A stretch of DNA of 64,000 nt from DATFBY01 sp035253585. GTDB taxonomy: Bacteria; Gemmatimonadota; Gemmatimonadetes; Gemmatimonadales; Gemmatimonadaceae. Numbering within the stretch: the first letter of the stretch is position 1; the number at the start of each line of letters is the position of its first letter. Position numbers and translations under genes: made by a program. The stretch is from assembly GCA_035253585.1 (NCBI GenBank), contig DATFBY010000094.1, forward strand, positions 1-64,000, in the 5' to 3' direction. The notes under the pieces were generated by a model, which was given only the letters and a program-made list of their open reading frames with translations, did no database searches and was not told the DNA's origin. Positions 1 through 9,303 of this stretch are shown piece by piece.

Positions 1-1463
1 ACCGCTCGCGGCTGTGGACCATGCGCCAGTACGCGGGCTTCGGTACGGCGGCGGAGACGAACGCGCGGTTCAAGCTGCTCCTCGACGCCGGGCAGACCGG
101 CCTCTCGGTCGCGTTCGACCTGCCGACGCAGATGGGGATAGACTCGGACTCGCCGCGGGCGCTCGGCGAGGTGGGGCGCGTCGGCGTGGCGATCGACTCG
201 GTCGAGGACATGCACGCACTGCTCGATGGGATTCCGCTCGACAAGGTCTCGACGTCGATGACGATCAACGCGACGGCGTCGACGCTGCTCGCGATGTACA
301 TCGTGGTGGCGGAGGAGCGCGGCATTCCGCGCGCCAAGCTCAGCGGGACGATCCAGAACGACATTCTCAAGGAGTACATCGCGCGCGGAACCTACATCTA
401 TCCGCCCGGCCCGAGCCTAGCGCTCATCGCGGACATCTTTCGCTTCGCGGCGGCCGAGGTGCCGCAGTGGAATCCCATTTCGATTTCGGGCTATCACATT
501 CGTGAAGCTGGCGCGACCGCGGTGCAGGAGCTGGCGTTCACCTTCGCCAACACAATCGAGTACGTCTCGCGCGCGCTAAAGGCTGGGCTATCCATTGACT
601 CGTTCGCTCCGAGACTTTCGTTTTTCTTTGCTGCTCACAGTGATCTGTTCGAGGAGGTGGCCAAGTTCCGCGCGGCGCGGCGGATCTACGCGCGCATCAT
701 GCGGGAACGTTTCGGTGCATCGGATGCAGGCGCCAAATTGCGCTTCCACACGCAAACGGGTGGCGTCACTCTTACAGCGCAGCAGCCGATGAACAATGTG
801 GTTCGCGTCGCGGTCCAGGCACTCGCCGCCGTGCTCGGCGGCACCCAGTCGCTGCATACCAACGGCTACGACGAAGCGCTCGCCTTGCCCACCAGCGAGG
901 CGGCAATGCTCGCTCTCCGAACCCAACAAGTGGTCGCTTTCGAGACCGGCGTCACCGCCACCGTCGACCCGCTGGCCGGCAGCTACTACGTCGAGCGCCT
1001 AACGAGTGAGCTCGAGGGGCGGTCGATGGCGCTCATCGAACGGGTCGACGAGCTGGGCGGTGCGGCGCAGGCACTCGAGAGTGGATTCGTACAGGAGGAG
1101 ATCGCCCGAAGCGCCTACGAGCAGCAAATGGCGGTCGAGCGGGGTGAGCGGGTCATCGTCGGCGTCAACAAGTTCGAGGACGGCCGCGAGCCGCCGATCA
1201 TCCCGCAGCCTGATTATTCGGCCCTCGAACGGGACCAGATTGTGCGGTTGTCGCGCACGCGCGATGGGCGCGACGAGGCGGTACTCCGGCGCGCGCTGGC
1301 TCGCGTTCGGGAAGCCGCAAGAGCGTACGCCAGCGATAAAGGCGCGGCGCAGCGGCCGCCCCTGGTTCCGCTCATCGTCGATGCCGTTCGGGCGCGCGCA
1401 TCGGTGGGCGAAATCAGCGACACGTTGAGCGTCGTGTGGGGGCGACATCGTCCGCGTGCCTGA
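1..1463 (+). CDS. Acyl-CoA mutase large subunit (methylmalonyl-CoA mutase family), 5' truncated by window
   Basis: The reading frame is open from base 3 and enters the family's N-terminal signature at once (LWTMRQYAGFGTA, then GQTGLSVAFDLPTQMG), so the true start lies upstream. The visible 487 codons cover the substrate-binding TIM barrel (SMTINATAS, SGTIQNDILKEY, SISGYHIREAGAT, SLHTNGYDEALALP). It ends at GRHRPRA without the B12-binding domain, so this is the short type, whose cobalamin domain is usually a separate small subunit; that gene is not in the window. These enzymes carry out radical carbon-skeleton rearrangements such as methylmalonyl-CoA to succinyl-CoA. The Tyr in RQYAGF favours methylmalonyl-CoA over isobutyryl-CoA (family knowledge, moderate certainty). 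A B12-dependent enzyme fits the B12 uptake cassette at 27.5-32.5 kb. Confidence 0.93.
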   Translation, partial: RSRLWTMRQYAGFGTAAETNARFKLLLDAGQTGLSVAFDLPTQMGIDSDSPRALGEVGRVGVAIDSVEDMHALLDGIPLDKVSTSMTINATASTLLAMYIVVAEERGIPRAKLSGTIQNDILKEYIARGTYIYPPGPSLALIADIFRFAAAEVPQWNPISISGYHIREAGATAVQELAFTFANTIEYVSRALKAGLSIDSFAPRLSFFFAAHSDLFEEVAKFRAARRIYARIMRERFGASDAGAKLRFHTQTGGVTLTAQQPMNNVVRVAVQALAAVLGGTQSLHTNGYDEALALPTSEAAMLALRTQQVVAFETGVTATVDPLAGSYYVERLTSELEGRSMALIERVDELGGAAQALESGFVQEEIARSAYEQQMAVERGERVIVGVNKFEDGREPPIIPQPDYSALERDQIVRLSRTRDGRDEAVLRRALARVREAARAYASDKGAAQRPPLVPLIVDAVRARASVGEISDTLSVVWGRHRPRA

Positions 1464-1549
1464 CTGCCGCTAGCTTATGCCGGTCTACGTCGGTAAGCTG
1501 ACTAGGCACGTCTGAATCGCACGTTGGGGCGAGGCGGTTCGATCCGCCT
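1455..1549 (+). terminator. Two consecutive hairpins after the mutase gene
   Basis: A long imperfect stem pairs CGTGCCT (1455-1461, overlapping the stop codon) with AGGCACG (1504-1510), with an inner stem AGCTTA (1472-1477)/TAAGCT (1494-1499). A second hairpin follows: AGGCGG (1532-1537), loop TTCGAT, CCGCCT (1544-1549). Neither has a strong T-run, so termination is inferred from position only. Confidence 0.4.
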
Positions 1550-1576
1550 TCCAATTGTCTAGCACAGACACCCTGT

Positions 1577-3442
1577 ATGGCGATCGATCTGGCTAAAGCC
1601 ATTGGCGAAGTCGAGGAGCGTTTGACCGCGCTCCGATTCCGCGCCTCCGGTGTCGATGTCCGCCCGGAATCCATGCTCGACGAAGTCGCGCAGCTCGTGT
1701 ACGAGGCGCGCACACTCCTCAAGCGCATCGCCAAGGTCGGTGCCACGACCGCTGTCGCGGTCGACCACCACGCCGAAGCTACGCCGCCAAGCGTCGAAGA
1801 CGACAGCTGGAGCGAGCTGCTGAGAGAGCCGTACTTTCGCACCGACGAGCACGGCATCGTCACCGCCGTGAATTCGATCGCGTGCGAGGCGATCAAGCTT
1901 CCGAACTACTTCGTTCTCGGCCGCCCGCTTTCGATGTTCATCACGATGGAATCGCGGCAAGCGATCCGAGCGCAGCTTATTCGGCTCTCGACGGTCGAGC
2001 GGGTCGACGGCGTTCACGTGAGTCTGCGCCGCCCCGCCGGCGGGCCGCTCGAGGGGAGTTTCTCAGCAGCGGCTCTTTTCCGCGACGGCATCTACGCCGG
2101 CGCGCGGTGGCTCTTCTATCCAACCGTCGAGCAGGAGGCCGCCGGCTCCTTTCCCGCAATTCCGCTTCCTGGAGAGAACGGTTCGAGACGCACCGCCTTT
2201 TTGGCGATGGCCAGCGGTATCATGTCCCGATCGTTGGACTATGAGGAAACGCTGGCCGCGTTCGCTACGATTTCGCTCCCGATGCTGGGCGATTGGTGCA
2301 TCGTCGACGTCATCAGCGAGAGTGGACACGTCCGTCGCGCGACGGTGACCTGCGCGCCTACCGAGCCGTTGGCCTCACGCATTCCACTCGTGTCTCGCGC
2401 TCCGCGCCTCGACACCGATCGCACCGCCATTGCCGAAGTACTGTCCGGCGGGCAGCCGCAAATCGTCCGCCCGGGAGCGACGGGCTTGGCCGCGTTGCTG
2501 GCAGCGACAAATGAGGAGCTAGAGCTCTTCATGGAGCTAGGCGTGACCTCAGCGCTCATCGTCCCGCTCACGGCACGCGGACAGACGCTGGGAGCCGTGA
2601 CCTTTCTGTTTGCGAGCTCACACCGACGGCACGGGCCCGCCGACTTAGCGCTGGCTCGAGAGCTCGCCGCGCGCGTCGCCATCTCGGCCGACAACGCACG
2701 ACTTTATCGCGAGGCGCAGAAAGCGAATCAGGCGAAATCCGATTTCCTGGCGGCGATGTCTCACGAGCTACGAACGCCCCTCACCGCCGTGATCGGCTAC
2801 ACCGAGATTCTTCAGGACGAGATCGTCGGCTCGCTGGCGCCAATTCAGAAAGAGCAGCTCTCGAGAATTCGTGCGAGCAGTGAGCACCTATTGGTATTGG
2901 TCGAGGAGATTCTCGCGTTCGCGCGGCTGGAGGCCGGCAGCGATCATCTGTCGTTGGAGCCGATTCGGGTGCAGGTGCCGGTCGACCAGGCCGTGACGCT
3001 GGTTGCCACTCAGGCGCGCGTGCGCCAGCTGTCAGTGGTCGTCGACGTCCCGGACGACACGCCGCCGTTCCTCGCTGATGCGGCGAAGGTTCGCCAGATA
3101 CTCGTTAACCTGATGGCCAACGCCGTGAAGTTCACTCAGGAGGGTGAGGTCGGTGTGCGCGTCCGCGCGACCGCCGAGTGGATGACGTTCACCGTATGGG
3201 ACACGGGCATCGGCATTTCGGCCGAGCACCTGAACCAGATCTTCGATCCCTTCTGGCAGGTCGATCAGAAAGCAACTCGCGCGTACGGCGGAAGTGGCCT
3301 TGGGCTCGCCGTCGTCAGGCGTCTGGCGCGGCTCATGGGCGGCGATGTCACCGTCAACTCCGAGCCGGGACAGGGAAGCCGCTTCACGGTGCGTCTTCCG
3401 CTGGCGGGCCCGCCTCCGCCGGTGGAGCGCGAGCTCAGGTAG
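1577..3442 (+). CDS. PAS-GAF hybrid sensor histidine kinase
   Basis: A 621-residue sensor kinase. Residues 1-75 are helical; a PAS-like segment (about 80-190) and a GAF domain (about 205-375) come before the HisKA dimerisation domain with SHELRTPLTAVIGY, phospho-acceptor His396. The ATPase domain has the N box NLMANAVKFT, the G1 box DTGIG (Asp542) and the G2 box GGSGLGLA. I see no signal peptide or transmembrane helix, so it is probably cytoplasmic. No receiver domain is fused and no response-regulator gene adjoins it. Its 3' end overlaps by 8 bases the convergent CheR-PAS gene, which suggests a shared sensory theme. Signal and partner are unknown. Confidence 0.9.
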   Translation: MAIDLAKAIGEVEERLTALRFRASGVDVRPESMLDEVAQLVYEARTLLKRIAKVGATTAVAVDHHAEATPPSVEDDSWSELLREPYFRTDEHGIVTAVNSIACEAIKLPNYFVLGRPLSMFITMESRQAIRAQLIRLSTVERVDGVHVSLRRPAGGPLEGSFSAAALFRDGIYAGARWLFYPTVEQEAAGSFPAIPLPGENGSRRTAFLAMASGIMSRSLDYEETLAAFATISLPMLGDWCIVDVISESGHVRRATVTCAPTEPLASRIPLVSRAPRLDTDRTAIAEVLSGGQPQIVRPGATGLAALLAATNEELELFMELGVTSALIVPLTARGQTLGAVTFLFASSHRRHGPADLALARELAARVAISADNARLYREAQKANQAKSDFLAAMSHELRTPLTAVIGYTEILQDEIVGSLAPIQKEQLSRIRASSEHLLVLVEEILAFARLEAGSDHLSLEPIRVQVPVDQAVTLVATQARVRQLSVVVDVPDDTPPFLADAAKVRQILVNLMANAVKFTQEGEVGVRVRATAEWMTFTVWDTGIGISAEHLNQIFDPFWQVDQKATRAYGGSGLGLAVVRRLARLMGGDVTVNSEPGQGSRFTVRLPLAGPPPPVERELR

Positions 3443-5303
3443 TACGCTCGGGTTGTTGACCGTCGAGCTGTTCCATCGTGATGATGGCGCCGTCCACGGT
3501 GCCGCCGTCGTTGAGGAGCGGAAGCGTCGCCACTCTGCACGTCACCTGGCGCCCACGTCGGTTGATGCAGGGAATATCCGAATTGCCTGCGAACGACGCA
3601 TCGGCCAAGGCGTTTCGCAGCGGCTGCTTGAGCTGCTCCACGGGCAAGCCGACGTCGAGCGACAAGAGGTTTCGGCCTATCACTTCCTCGCGCCGCAGGC
3701 CCCAGAGGTCTTCGGCCCTGCTATTCCAGAGCAGCACGTCGAGCTCGCGGTCCACTACCACGACCCCGCCGCGCATGCTCCGGAGGATCGCCGCGAGCAT
3801 CGAGTTTGCCTGATTCAGCTCGTCGCTTCGTAGGCGGAGCTCATCGTTTATCGTCTGTAGCTCCTCGTTGGTAGAGTGCAGCTCCTCGTTCATCGTTTCG
3901 AGCTCTTCGTTGCTCGACTGTAGCTCTTCGTTGGTGGTCTCGAGCTCTTCCACGGTGGATTGCAACTCTTCATTCGTGGTTTCGAGCTCCTCATTGGTGG
4001 ACTGAAGCTCTTCGTAAGCGGCCTCCAGCTCCTGATTGGCGTGCTCCAGCTCTTGCTGCAGTCGCTTGAATCCCGTGACGTCCGAGAACGTGATCGATGC
4101 GCCGAGCAGCTTGCCGCCAGTCGTCAGCGGTGCGACGTACACATCGAACCAACGCATGTCGCCGCTGGCCACGGGCCATTCCACGGCGGAAATCGCCACA
4201 GCCCGGCCATCGCGATATGCCCGCTCCAACCGGGAGCGAAGCTCGAGTGGCTTGTACGATACCGTCAGGTCCTGAATCGGTCGACCGACGTCGTGCTGGG
4301 TAATGGAGAAGAGACTCCTCGAGCGTTCGTTCGCCAGCACCAGCACACCGTCGGCATCGACCACCAGCTGCGCGAGCGACGAGCTGTCGAAGGCGGCGTC
4401 GCGAACTTGCTCGCTGCCCCGCGCTTGAAAACCGTTGCCGGGGTTGTCCGCTTGCGCCATCAGCATGAAATGATCTCTCAAGTTGTGCTGACCCAGCTTC
4501 ATGGAGAGACGCCGCTTCAGATCGATGGGCGCAAAGAGGTCGCTGTGCGACAGCAATGTCTCGGCGCGGCCAAGGAACAGGACGCCGCCCTCCGAGAGTG
4601 CGAAATGAAAGCGGCCAAGGATTTTCGCCTGCACTTCGGCATTGAAGTACATGAGCGTGTTTCGACAGATGAGCACGTCGACACGTGAAATGGGCGCATC
4701 TTGAATGAGGTCGTGTCGGCCGAAGATGACCTGGCGCCGCATGTCCTTCTTGAAGACGTACTCGCCATTCACCGGATCGAAGTACTTTGCCCGCAACGTC
4801 GGCGGCACTGCCTCGACGTCGCGCTCGCTGTACACCGCCGCACGGGCTTTGTTGAGCGCGTTCTCATCTACGTCCGTAGCGTAGATCTTCACGCGATCCC
4901 GGAACTCCTGCGGCCCGAGCACCTCGGCAAGGATCATGGCGATTGAATACGCCTCCTCGCCCGATGCCGCGCCCGCGCTCCACACCCGGATGATCGACTG
5001 AGCCGGCCTGCGCTCGAGCAGCTGTGGCAGGACCTGGTGCTCGAGCAGCTGCCATGGCTCCGGATCGCGGAAAAATGACGTGACGTTGATCAGGACCGTA
5101 TCGAACAGCGCGGCGAACTCTTCCGGATGCACTTCGAGATAGTCCAGATATGCGCCGAAGTCCTGGACGCCGATCATCTGCATCCGCTTGCTGATGCGCC
5201 TGTGGAGCGTCGACCGCTTGTAGCCCGTGAAGTCGAACCCGCGAGTGCGCTTCAAGTACTGAAGAAGCGCCTCGAACTCGTGGTTGGTCTCTTGGCTCGA
5301 CAT
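3435..5303 (-). CDS. CheR-type methyltransferase with two PAS domains and a long EEL coiled coil
   Basis: About 622 residues. Residues 8-270 are a CheR methyltransferase: all-alpha N-terminus with TLHRRISKRM, SAM-binding segment VWSAGAASGEEAYSIAM, and VLICRNTLMYF. A PAS domain follows (about 305-410), then a coiled coil (about 412-505) built from repeated EELxxxN units, then a second PAS (about 507-615). CheR enzymes methylate receptor glutamates; in this CheR-PAS architecture the coiled coil may itself act as a receptor-like methylation platform (inference). ATG at 5303 is preferred because AGG lies 5 bases upstream; an in-frame GTG at 5327 would add 8 residues. Two CheB-like genes lie directly upstream on the same strand. 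No chemoreceptor, CheA or CheW is visible. Confidence 0.88.
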   Translation of the reverse strand: MSSQETNHEFEALLQYLKRTRGFDFTGYKRSTLHRRISKRMQMIGVQDFGAYLDYLEVHPEEFAALFDTVLINVTSFFRDPEPWQLLEHQVLPQLLERRPAQSIIRVWSAGAASGEEAYSIAMILAEVLGPQEFRDRVKIYATDVDENALNKARAAVYSERDVEAVPPTLRAKYFDPVNGEYVFKKDMRRQVIFGRHDLIQDAPISRVDVLICRNTLMYFNAEVQAKILGRFHFALSEGGVLFLGRAETLLSHSDLFAPIDLKRRLSMKLGQHNLRDHFMLMAQADNPGNGFQARGSEQVRDAAFDSSSLAQLVVDADGVLVLANERSRSLFSITQHDVGRPIQDLTVSYKPLELRSRLERAYRDGRAVAISAVEWPVASGDMRWFDVYVAPLTTGGKLLGASITFSDVTGFKRLQQELEHANQELEAAYEELQSTNEELETTNEELQSTVEELETTNEELQSSNEELETMNEELHSTNEELQTINDELRLRSDELNQANSMLAAILRSMRGGVVVVDRELDVLLWNSRAEDLWGLRREEVIGRNLLSLDVGLPVEQLKQPLRNALADASFAGNSDIPCINRRGRQVTCRVATLPLLNDGGTVDGAIITMEQLDGQQPERTT

Positions 5304-5403
5304 GGACACCTGCTTCCCGAGGCTCACCTCGCGCCGCGCTGCGGCGTCAAGTCAAAGCTGCGAACGTCGCCGCAGTCGCACAAGGCACGTGCCCGCTGAG
5401 CGC

Positions 5404-6489
5404 TCAGAGATTCGAACCCGCGTTGGGTTCCATTCCATTGACGATCGCGGTCGCATCGCTGTGCAGCCGCGCGGGATCGCGCGCGATAGATCCGGCGCCG
5501 CGATCCTGGGAGAGCACCGCGCGGATCGTTTCGGCATTCTTATGCGCGACCTCCGCCTGCGCCGCGAATCGTTTGGCTCCGAGTGCATTACCACGGGCGC
5601 GCATTCGCTCGGCGACGCTAAGGGACAGCGACATATTTTCCTCGAGCGCGCGAAGGGCGGTCCACAACGCGGCATCCAGCGTCTCGCCCGTCCGATTCAT
5701 CAGCGCATCGGTCGACCACGCGTGCCCCACGCGACATCGGAAATGCACGATGTCTCCGTTCCGCAGCGCATAGAGCGCTCCGCCGCAGTCGGGACAGCCG
5801 TAGCCGGATGGGGTGCCGGGACGCACTGCCTGCGTGATCGCCTCCGAATCCATTTCAGCGATGTCGGCCTCCATTTCGAGCTCTTCATCTTCTTCGGTCA
5901 TCGGTGCTCCATTGACGGCGACAGGCTCGTGTGCGAGCCGAGTCAGCAGTGGTCCTAGGTCCTTGAGCCGGACGATGTGGTCGACACCGACGCGGTCTAT
6001 GGCGCTCTGCGGCATTCCGGAATAGATCGCCTCCACTGGGTCCTGCGCGATTGCAACACCACCGTAGCGCTTGATGGCAGCCAGTCCCACCGTGCCATCG
6101 TCGAGGTTCCCGGAAAGGACCACGCCGACTGTCCGTTCCCGGTACGCCACGGCGGCGGTTCGGAAAAGCGGATCCACGGCCGGACGAAATCCGCTCTCGC
6201 GCGGTCCGCGTGTGATGCGGACGTGGCCGCGCTTGACGAGTAGGTGATGATCGGGCGGAGCGACGTAGATCACGCCACGCTCGATGAGCTCGCGGTCGGT
6301 CGGATACCGAGCGTGCAGTGCGCTGCGGCGATCCAGAAGGCTGGCCAGGACGCTCGGGTTATCGGGAGGAACGTGCAGGACGACGAAGACCGCACCCGGG
6401 AAGTCAGCGGGAAGTTGTCGCACGACGTCGATCAGCATCTCGACTCCACCAGCGGAAGCGCCGATGCACACCACGTCCCGTCCGGCCAT
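5404..6489 (-). CDS. CheB-type methylesterase with C-terminal zinc-ribbon-like segment
   Basis: About 361 residues. Residues 1-190 match the CheB catalytic domain: VVCIGASAGGVE with the presumed nucleophile Ser12, VLHVPPDNPS with the His, and SGNLDDGTVGL with the Asp. There is no N-terminal receiver domain, unlike classical CheB, so phospho-control by CheA is not expected. After an acidic linker comes a Cys-rich segment GYGCPDCGGALY ... FRCRVGHAW, a likely metal-binding ribbon, then a helical tail. The start at 6489 has GAGG 7 bases upstream; an upstream in-frame start at 6546 would add a non-conserved 19 residues. It lies 100 bases before the CheR-PAS gene, so the two probably form one transcription unit that adds and removes methyl groups on the same targets. 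Confidence 0.85.
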   Translation of the reverse strand: MAGRDVVCIGASAGGVEMLIDVVRQLPADFPGAVFVVLHVPPDNPSVLASLLDRRSALHARYPTDRELIERGVIYVAPPDHHLLVKRGHVRITRGPRESGFRPAVDPLFRTAAVAYRERTVGVVLSGNLDDGTVGLAAIKRYGGVAIAQDPVEAIYSGMPQSAIDRVGVDHIVRLKDLGPLLTRLAHEPVAVNGAPMTEEDEELEMEADIAEMDSEAITQAVRPGTPSGYGCPDCGGALYALRNGDIVHFRCRVGHAWSTDALMNRTGETLDAALWTALRALEENMSLSLSVAERMRARGNALGAKRFAAQAEVAHKNAETIRAVLSQDRGAGSIARDPARLHSDATAIVNGMEPNAGSNL

Positions 6490-6582
6490 CTCGCCACCTC
6501 GCGACGTTTGCTTCGCGCACAACTCGAGCAAACGCTGGTTCCGCAAGGCCCGTGCTTGATTGCAGGGTGCTTGGCTACCTTC

Positions 6583-7185
6583 CTACGACGCTAGCTGGAC
6601 GAGTGCTCCGGCGATCTCACCCGAGGCGAGTACCTCGTCAGCGGCGCCGGCCGCGATTGCGGCCAGCGGCATGCTGGGGAATTGCGCGAGGCTCGGATCC
6701 TCGACGATCACGAAGCCCCCGGCATCGTGGATCGCTCGCGCACCCGTCGCGCCGTCGCGTCCGCTGCCGCTCAATACGATTGCGATCACGTTGCGTTTGA
6801 ACGCCCGGGCCGCGGACACGAAAAGGGGATCGGCGGCGGGGCGGACGTGGTGCTCGGGCGGCTCGTGCGTAAGTGCCATCGTGCCGTTGCGCCGAATGAC
6901 GACGTGATAGTTAGGCGGCGCGACGTAGACGATCCCTGCCTCGAGCGTCTCACCGTGCTCGGCACGCTTGACGCTGCGTTTGGATGCTCGCCGAAGCACG
7001 TCGGCCAACGCCGACGGCTCGGCGCGGCTCACGTGCAGGACGATGACGATCGGTGGCTGGAAGAGCGAAGGCAGAGCCCGCAGAATTCGAAGCAGCGTGG
7101 GGAAGCCGCCTGCGGAGGCCGCACAAACGACCGCGCGCGGCTTTCGTGCTCGAGCCGATTCGAGCATTGACGCCAACTCCGACAT
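6583..7185 (-). CDS. Stand-alone CheB methylesterase domain protein
   Basis: 200 residues, just the CheB catalytic fold: AVVCAASAGGFPTL (Ser nucleophile), VIVLHVSRAEPS (His) and SGSGRDGATGARAIHDAGG (Asp). It resembles the N-terminal half of the neighbouring CheB-type protein, which suggests duplication, but lacks that protein's zinc-ribbon tail and any receiver domain. It is probably the first gene of a leftward unit CheB, CheB-ribbon, CheR-PAS. The region to the right (7186-7246) separates it from the divergent FmdB/argS promoter. Confidence 0.83.
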   Translation of the reverse strand: MSELASMLESARARKPRAVVCAASAGGFPTLLRILRALPSLFQPPIVIVLHVSRAEPSALADVLRRASKRSVKRAEHGETLEAGIVYVAPPNYHVVIRRNGTMALTHEPPEHHVRPAADPLFVSAARAFKRNVIAIVLSGSGRDGATGARAIHDAGGFVIVEDPSLAQFPSMPLAAIAAGAADEVLASGEIAGALVQLAS

Positions 7186-7246
7186 TCGAGAGCGCGCGCG
7201 AGAGAGGGGTCATCGATGTGGGCGCGCTCGAGGATCGCTCACGTCC

Positions 7247-7275
7247 TTGTACGGTGCACCAGCGCGCGGTAAATT
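7247..7275 (+). promoter_or_regulatory. Probable sigma-70 type promoter for the FmdB-argS run
   Basis: TTGTAC (7247-7252), a 17-base spacer and TAAATT (7270-7275), 34 bases before the ATG at 7310. The match to TTGACA-17-TATAAT is good for such GC-rich DNA. The same TAAATT hexamer recurs upstream of the cobalamin riboswitch (27568) and the DUF2911 gene (47046). Confidence 0.6.
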
Positions 7276-7309
7276 GCAAGCCTTTGCGAGATTCCTAAGT
7301 ATCAACACG

Positions 7310-7651
7310 ATGCCGACTTACGAGTTCGAGTGCAGTAACGGTCACCGGTTCGACAGGTTTTTCCGGAAGATTGCGGATGCGGCCGCCGAACTCCCGTGCG
7401 AGGAGTGCGGGGCGGTGGCCACCCGGCGCATTTCCGGAGGTGCCGGGCTCCACTTCAAGGGTTCTGGCTTTTACGTCACCGATTACGGTAAGGGCGGGAA
7501 GAAACCGGCGGAGAGTGCCGGCGGAGGGGGCGCGCCTGAAAGCTCGGGTGGGGCGCCCGACAGCGCACCGACGAGCGCCGAGGCGAAAGGCGATACCAAG
7601 CCCGCCACACCGGAAAAGAAATCCGACACGAAGTCCACTCCCAAGAAATGA
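7310..7651 (+). CDS. FmdB-family zinc-ribbon protein
   Basis: 113 residues. It opens with the family signature MPTYEFECSNGHRFDRF, followed by CEECG and ATRRISGG. The first motif here reads C-x-x-G-H where many homologues have C-x-x-C, so one ligand position is His. After about residue 60 (GSGFYVTDYGKG) the protein becomes a low-complexity, disordered Gly/Ala/Pro/Ser/Lys tail. The family is widespread and its function uncertain; a regulatory or nucleic-acid-binding role is only a guess. The stop overlaps argS by 4 bases (ATGA), so they are probably cotranscribed. The start is the first ATG after a convincing promoter. Confidence 0.85.
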   Translation: MPTYEFECSNGHRFDRFFRKIADAAAELPCEECGAVATRRISGGAGLHFKGSGFYVTDYGKGGKKPAESAGGGGAPESSGGAPDSAPTSAEAKGDTKPATPEKKSDTKSTPKK

Positions 7652-9294
7652 CTACGGCGCCCGACCTGATCCGCGCCGCTCTGGTCCGCGCGGCGCGGGA
7701 GCTTAGTGCGCCCGAGCCGATCGAGCCGCTCATCGAAAGGCCTCGCGATCCGGGGCATGGTGAGTGGGCGACCAATCTGGCGCTCGTGCTCGCGCGTCCG
7801 CTGAAGAAGAAACCGCGCGACATCGCGGAACGGTTGGTGGAGAAGCTCGCTTTGGATCGCGGAATCGTGACCGCGGTCGAGATCGCGGGCCCGGGCTTCA
7901 TCAACTTCCGCGTCGCGCCCGGCGCGAACGCGCGTGAGCTCGAGAGCATCCTCCGGCGCGACCTTGAATATGGCCGCAGCGACGCGGGTCGCCGCGAGAA
8001 AGTCAACATAGAATTCGTCTCGGCGAATCCGACGGGACCGCTCCACGTTGGGCACGGCCGTCAGGCAGCGATCGGTGATGCGATCGCGTCGCTGCTCGAC
8101 GCGACCGGGTGGGAAGTCTCCCGCGAATACTACTACAACGATGCCGGGGCACAGATCGCCAACCTCGGGCTGAGCGTGCAAGCGCATCTCGCTCGTCAGG
8201 CGGGCCGCGACGTGGCGATCCCCGAGGGCGGGTATCACGGCGAGTACGTGCGCGAGATCGCTGATCGCTACGCCGCGGAGCATGCGGAGGATCGTGACGG
8301 GCGCGACCTCGATGCGATTACCCGATTCGCCGTGCGCGAGCTGCGACAGGAGCAGGATGTCGACCTGCAGGCATTCGGCGTTCGCTTCGACACGTACTAT
8401 CTCGAATCGTCGCTCTACACCACCGGGCAGGTCGAAGAGACCGTGCGCGCGCTGATCGCCGCCGGTCACGCGTACGAAAAGGATGGCGCGCTCTGGTTGC
8501 GCACGACAGAGTACGGCGACGACAAGGATCGTGTGATGCGGAAGAGCGACGGGACGTTCACGTATTTTCTCCCCGATGTCGCTTACCACGTCAGCAAATG
8601 GGAGCGTGGATTCCATCGCGCGATCAACGTGCAGGGCTCCGACCACCACAGTACCGTCGTACGCGTTCGCGCGGGTCTTCAAGCGCTCGACATGGGTATA
8701 CCGGCCGGGTATCCGGAGTACGTGCTGCACCAGATGGTGACGCTCATGCGCGGCGGCGAAGAAGTGAAGTTCTCCAAGCGCACCGGGACCATCGTGACTG
8801 TCCGAGAGCTAGTCGACGAAGTCGGACGCGACGCGATGCGCTACTTCTTCCTCATGCGGAAAGGCGACTCGCCACTGGTGTTCGACATCGAGCTGGCAAA
8901 GAAGCAGTCGCTCGAGAATCCCGTGTACTACATCCAGATGGCGCACGCGCGCATGTCGGGGATCTTCCGCGTCGGCGAGATCGACCCGGCATCCGTGGCG
9001 ACTGAAAGCGTGAGCTTCGACGTCCTCGACAAGCCGGAGGAGCAAGCGCTGATCCGTGCGCTGCTCGATTATCCATCGTTGATCGCGGGTGCCGCCGAGT
9101 CGCTCGAGCCGCACCGGGTGGCATCGTATCTCCACGACACCGCCGGCCTCGCGCACGCCTGGTACCACAAGTGGTATGTGCTCAACGAGCCTGACGAGAT
9201 CCGCTCGGCGCGCCTCGTGTTAGCCCGCGCGGCGCAGATCGTCTTGAGGAATGGGTTGCAGATATTAGGCATCAATGCGCCGGATCGGATGTGA
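7648..9294 (+). CDS. argS: Arginyl-tRNA synthetase
   Basis: 548 residues, typical for the class Ia enzyme that charges tRNA-Arg. Seen: the N-terminal tRNA-binding domain, the HIGH-type motif HVGHG (about residues 133-137) within ANPTGPLHVGHGR, the GSDHHS segment, the KMSKS-type motif KFSKRTG (about 374), and the alpha-helical anticodon-binding domain ending at LGINAPDRM. The start codon overlaps the preceding stop. Downstream is a 132-base gap holding the heptamer inverted array. Confidence 0.97.
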   Translation: MTTAPDLIRAALVRAARELSAPEPIEPLIERPRDPGHGEWATNLALVLARPLKKKPRDIAERLVEKLALDRGIVTAVEIAGPGFINFRVAPGANARELESILRRDLEYGRSDAGRREKVNIEFVSANPTGPLHVGHGRQAAIGDAIASLLDATGWEVSREYYYNDAGAQIANLGLSVQAHLARQAGRDVAIPEGGYHGEYVREIADRYAAEHAEDRDGRDLDAITRFAVRELRQEQDVDLQAFGVRFDTYYLESSLYTTGQVEETVRALIAAGHAYEKDGALWLRTTEYGDDKDRVMRKSDGTFTYFLPDVAYHVSKWERGFHRAINVQGSDHHSTVVRVRAGLQALDMGIPAGYPEYVLHQMVTLMRGGEEVKFSKRTGTIVTVRELVDEVGRDAMRYFFLMRKGDSPLVFDIELAKKQSLENPVYYIQMAHARMSGIFRVGEIDPASVATESVSFDVLDKPEEQALIRALLDYPSLIAGAAESLEPHRVASYLHDTAGLAHAWYHKWYVLNEPDEIRSARLVLARAAQIVLRNGLQILGINAPDRM

Positions 9295-9303
9295 GATAGC
9301 GGG

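Noticed and set aside
1532..1549. T-arm-like sequence GGCGGTTCGATCCGCC suggesting a tRNA
   Set aside because: The loop is one base short, and no matching acceptor or anticodon arm exists upstream; a terminator-type hairpin explains it.
7483..8730. Long antisense open frame opposite argS
   Set aside because: It has no family motif, lies wholly over a well-conserved gene and is a normal side effect of high GC content.
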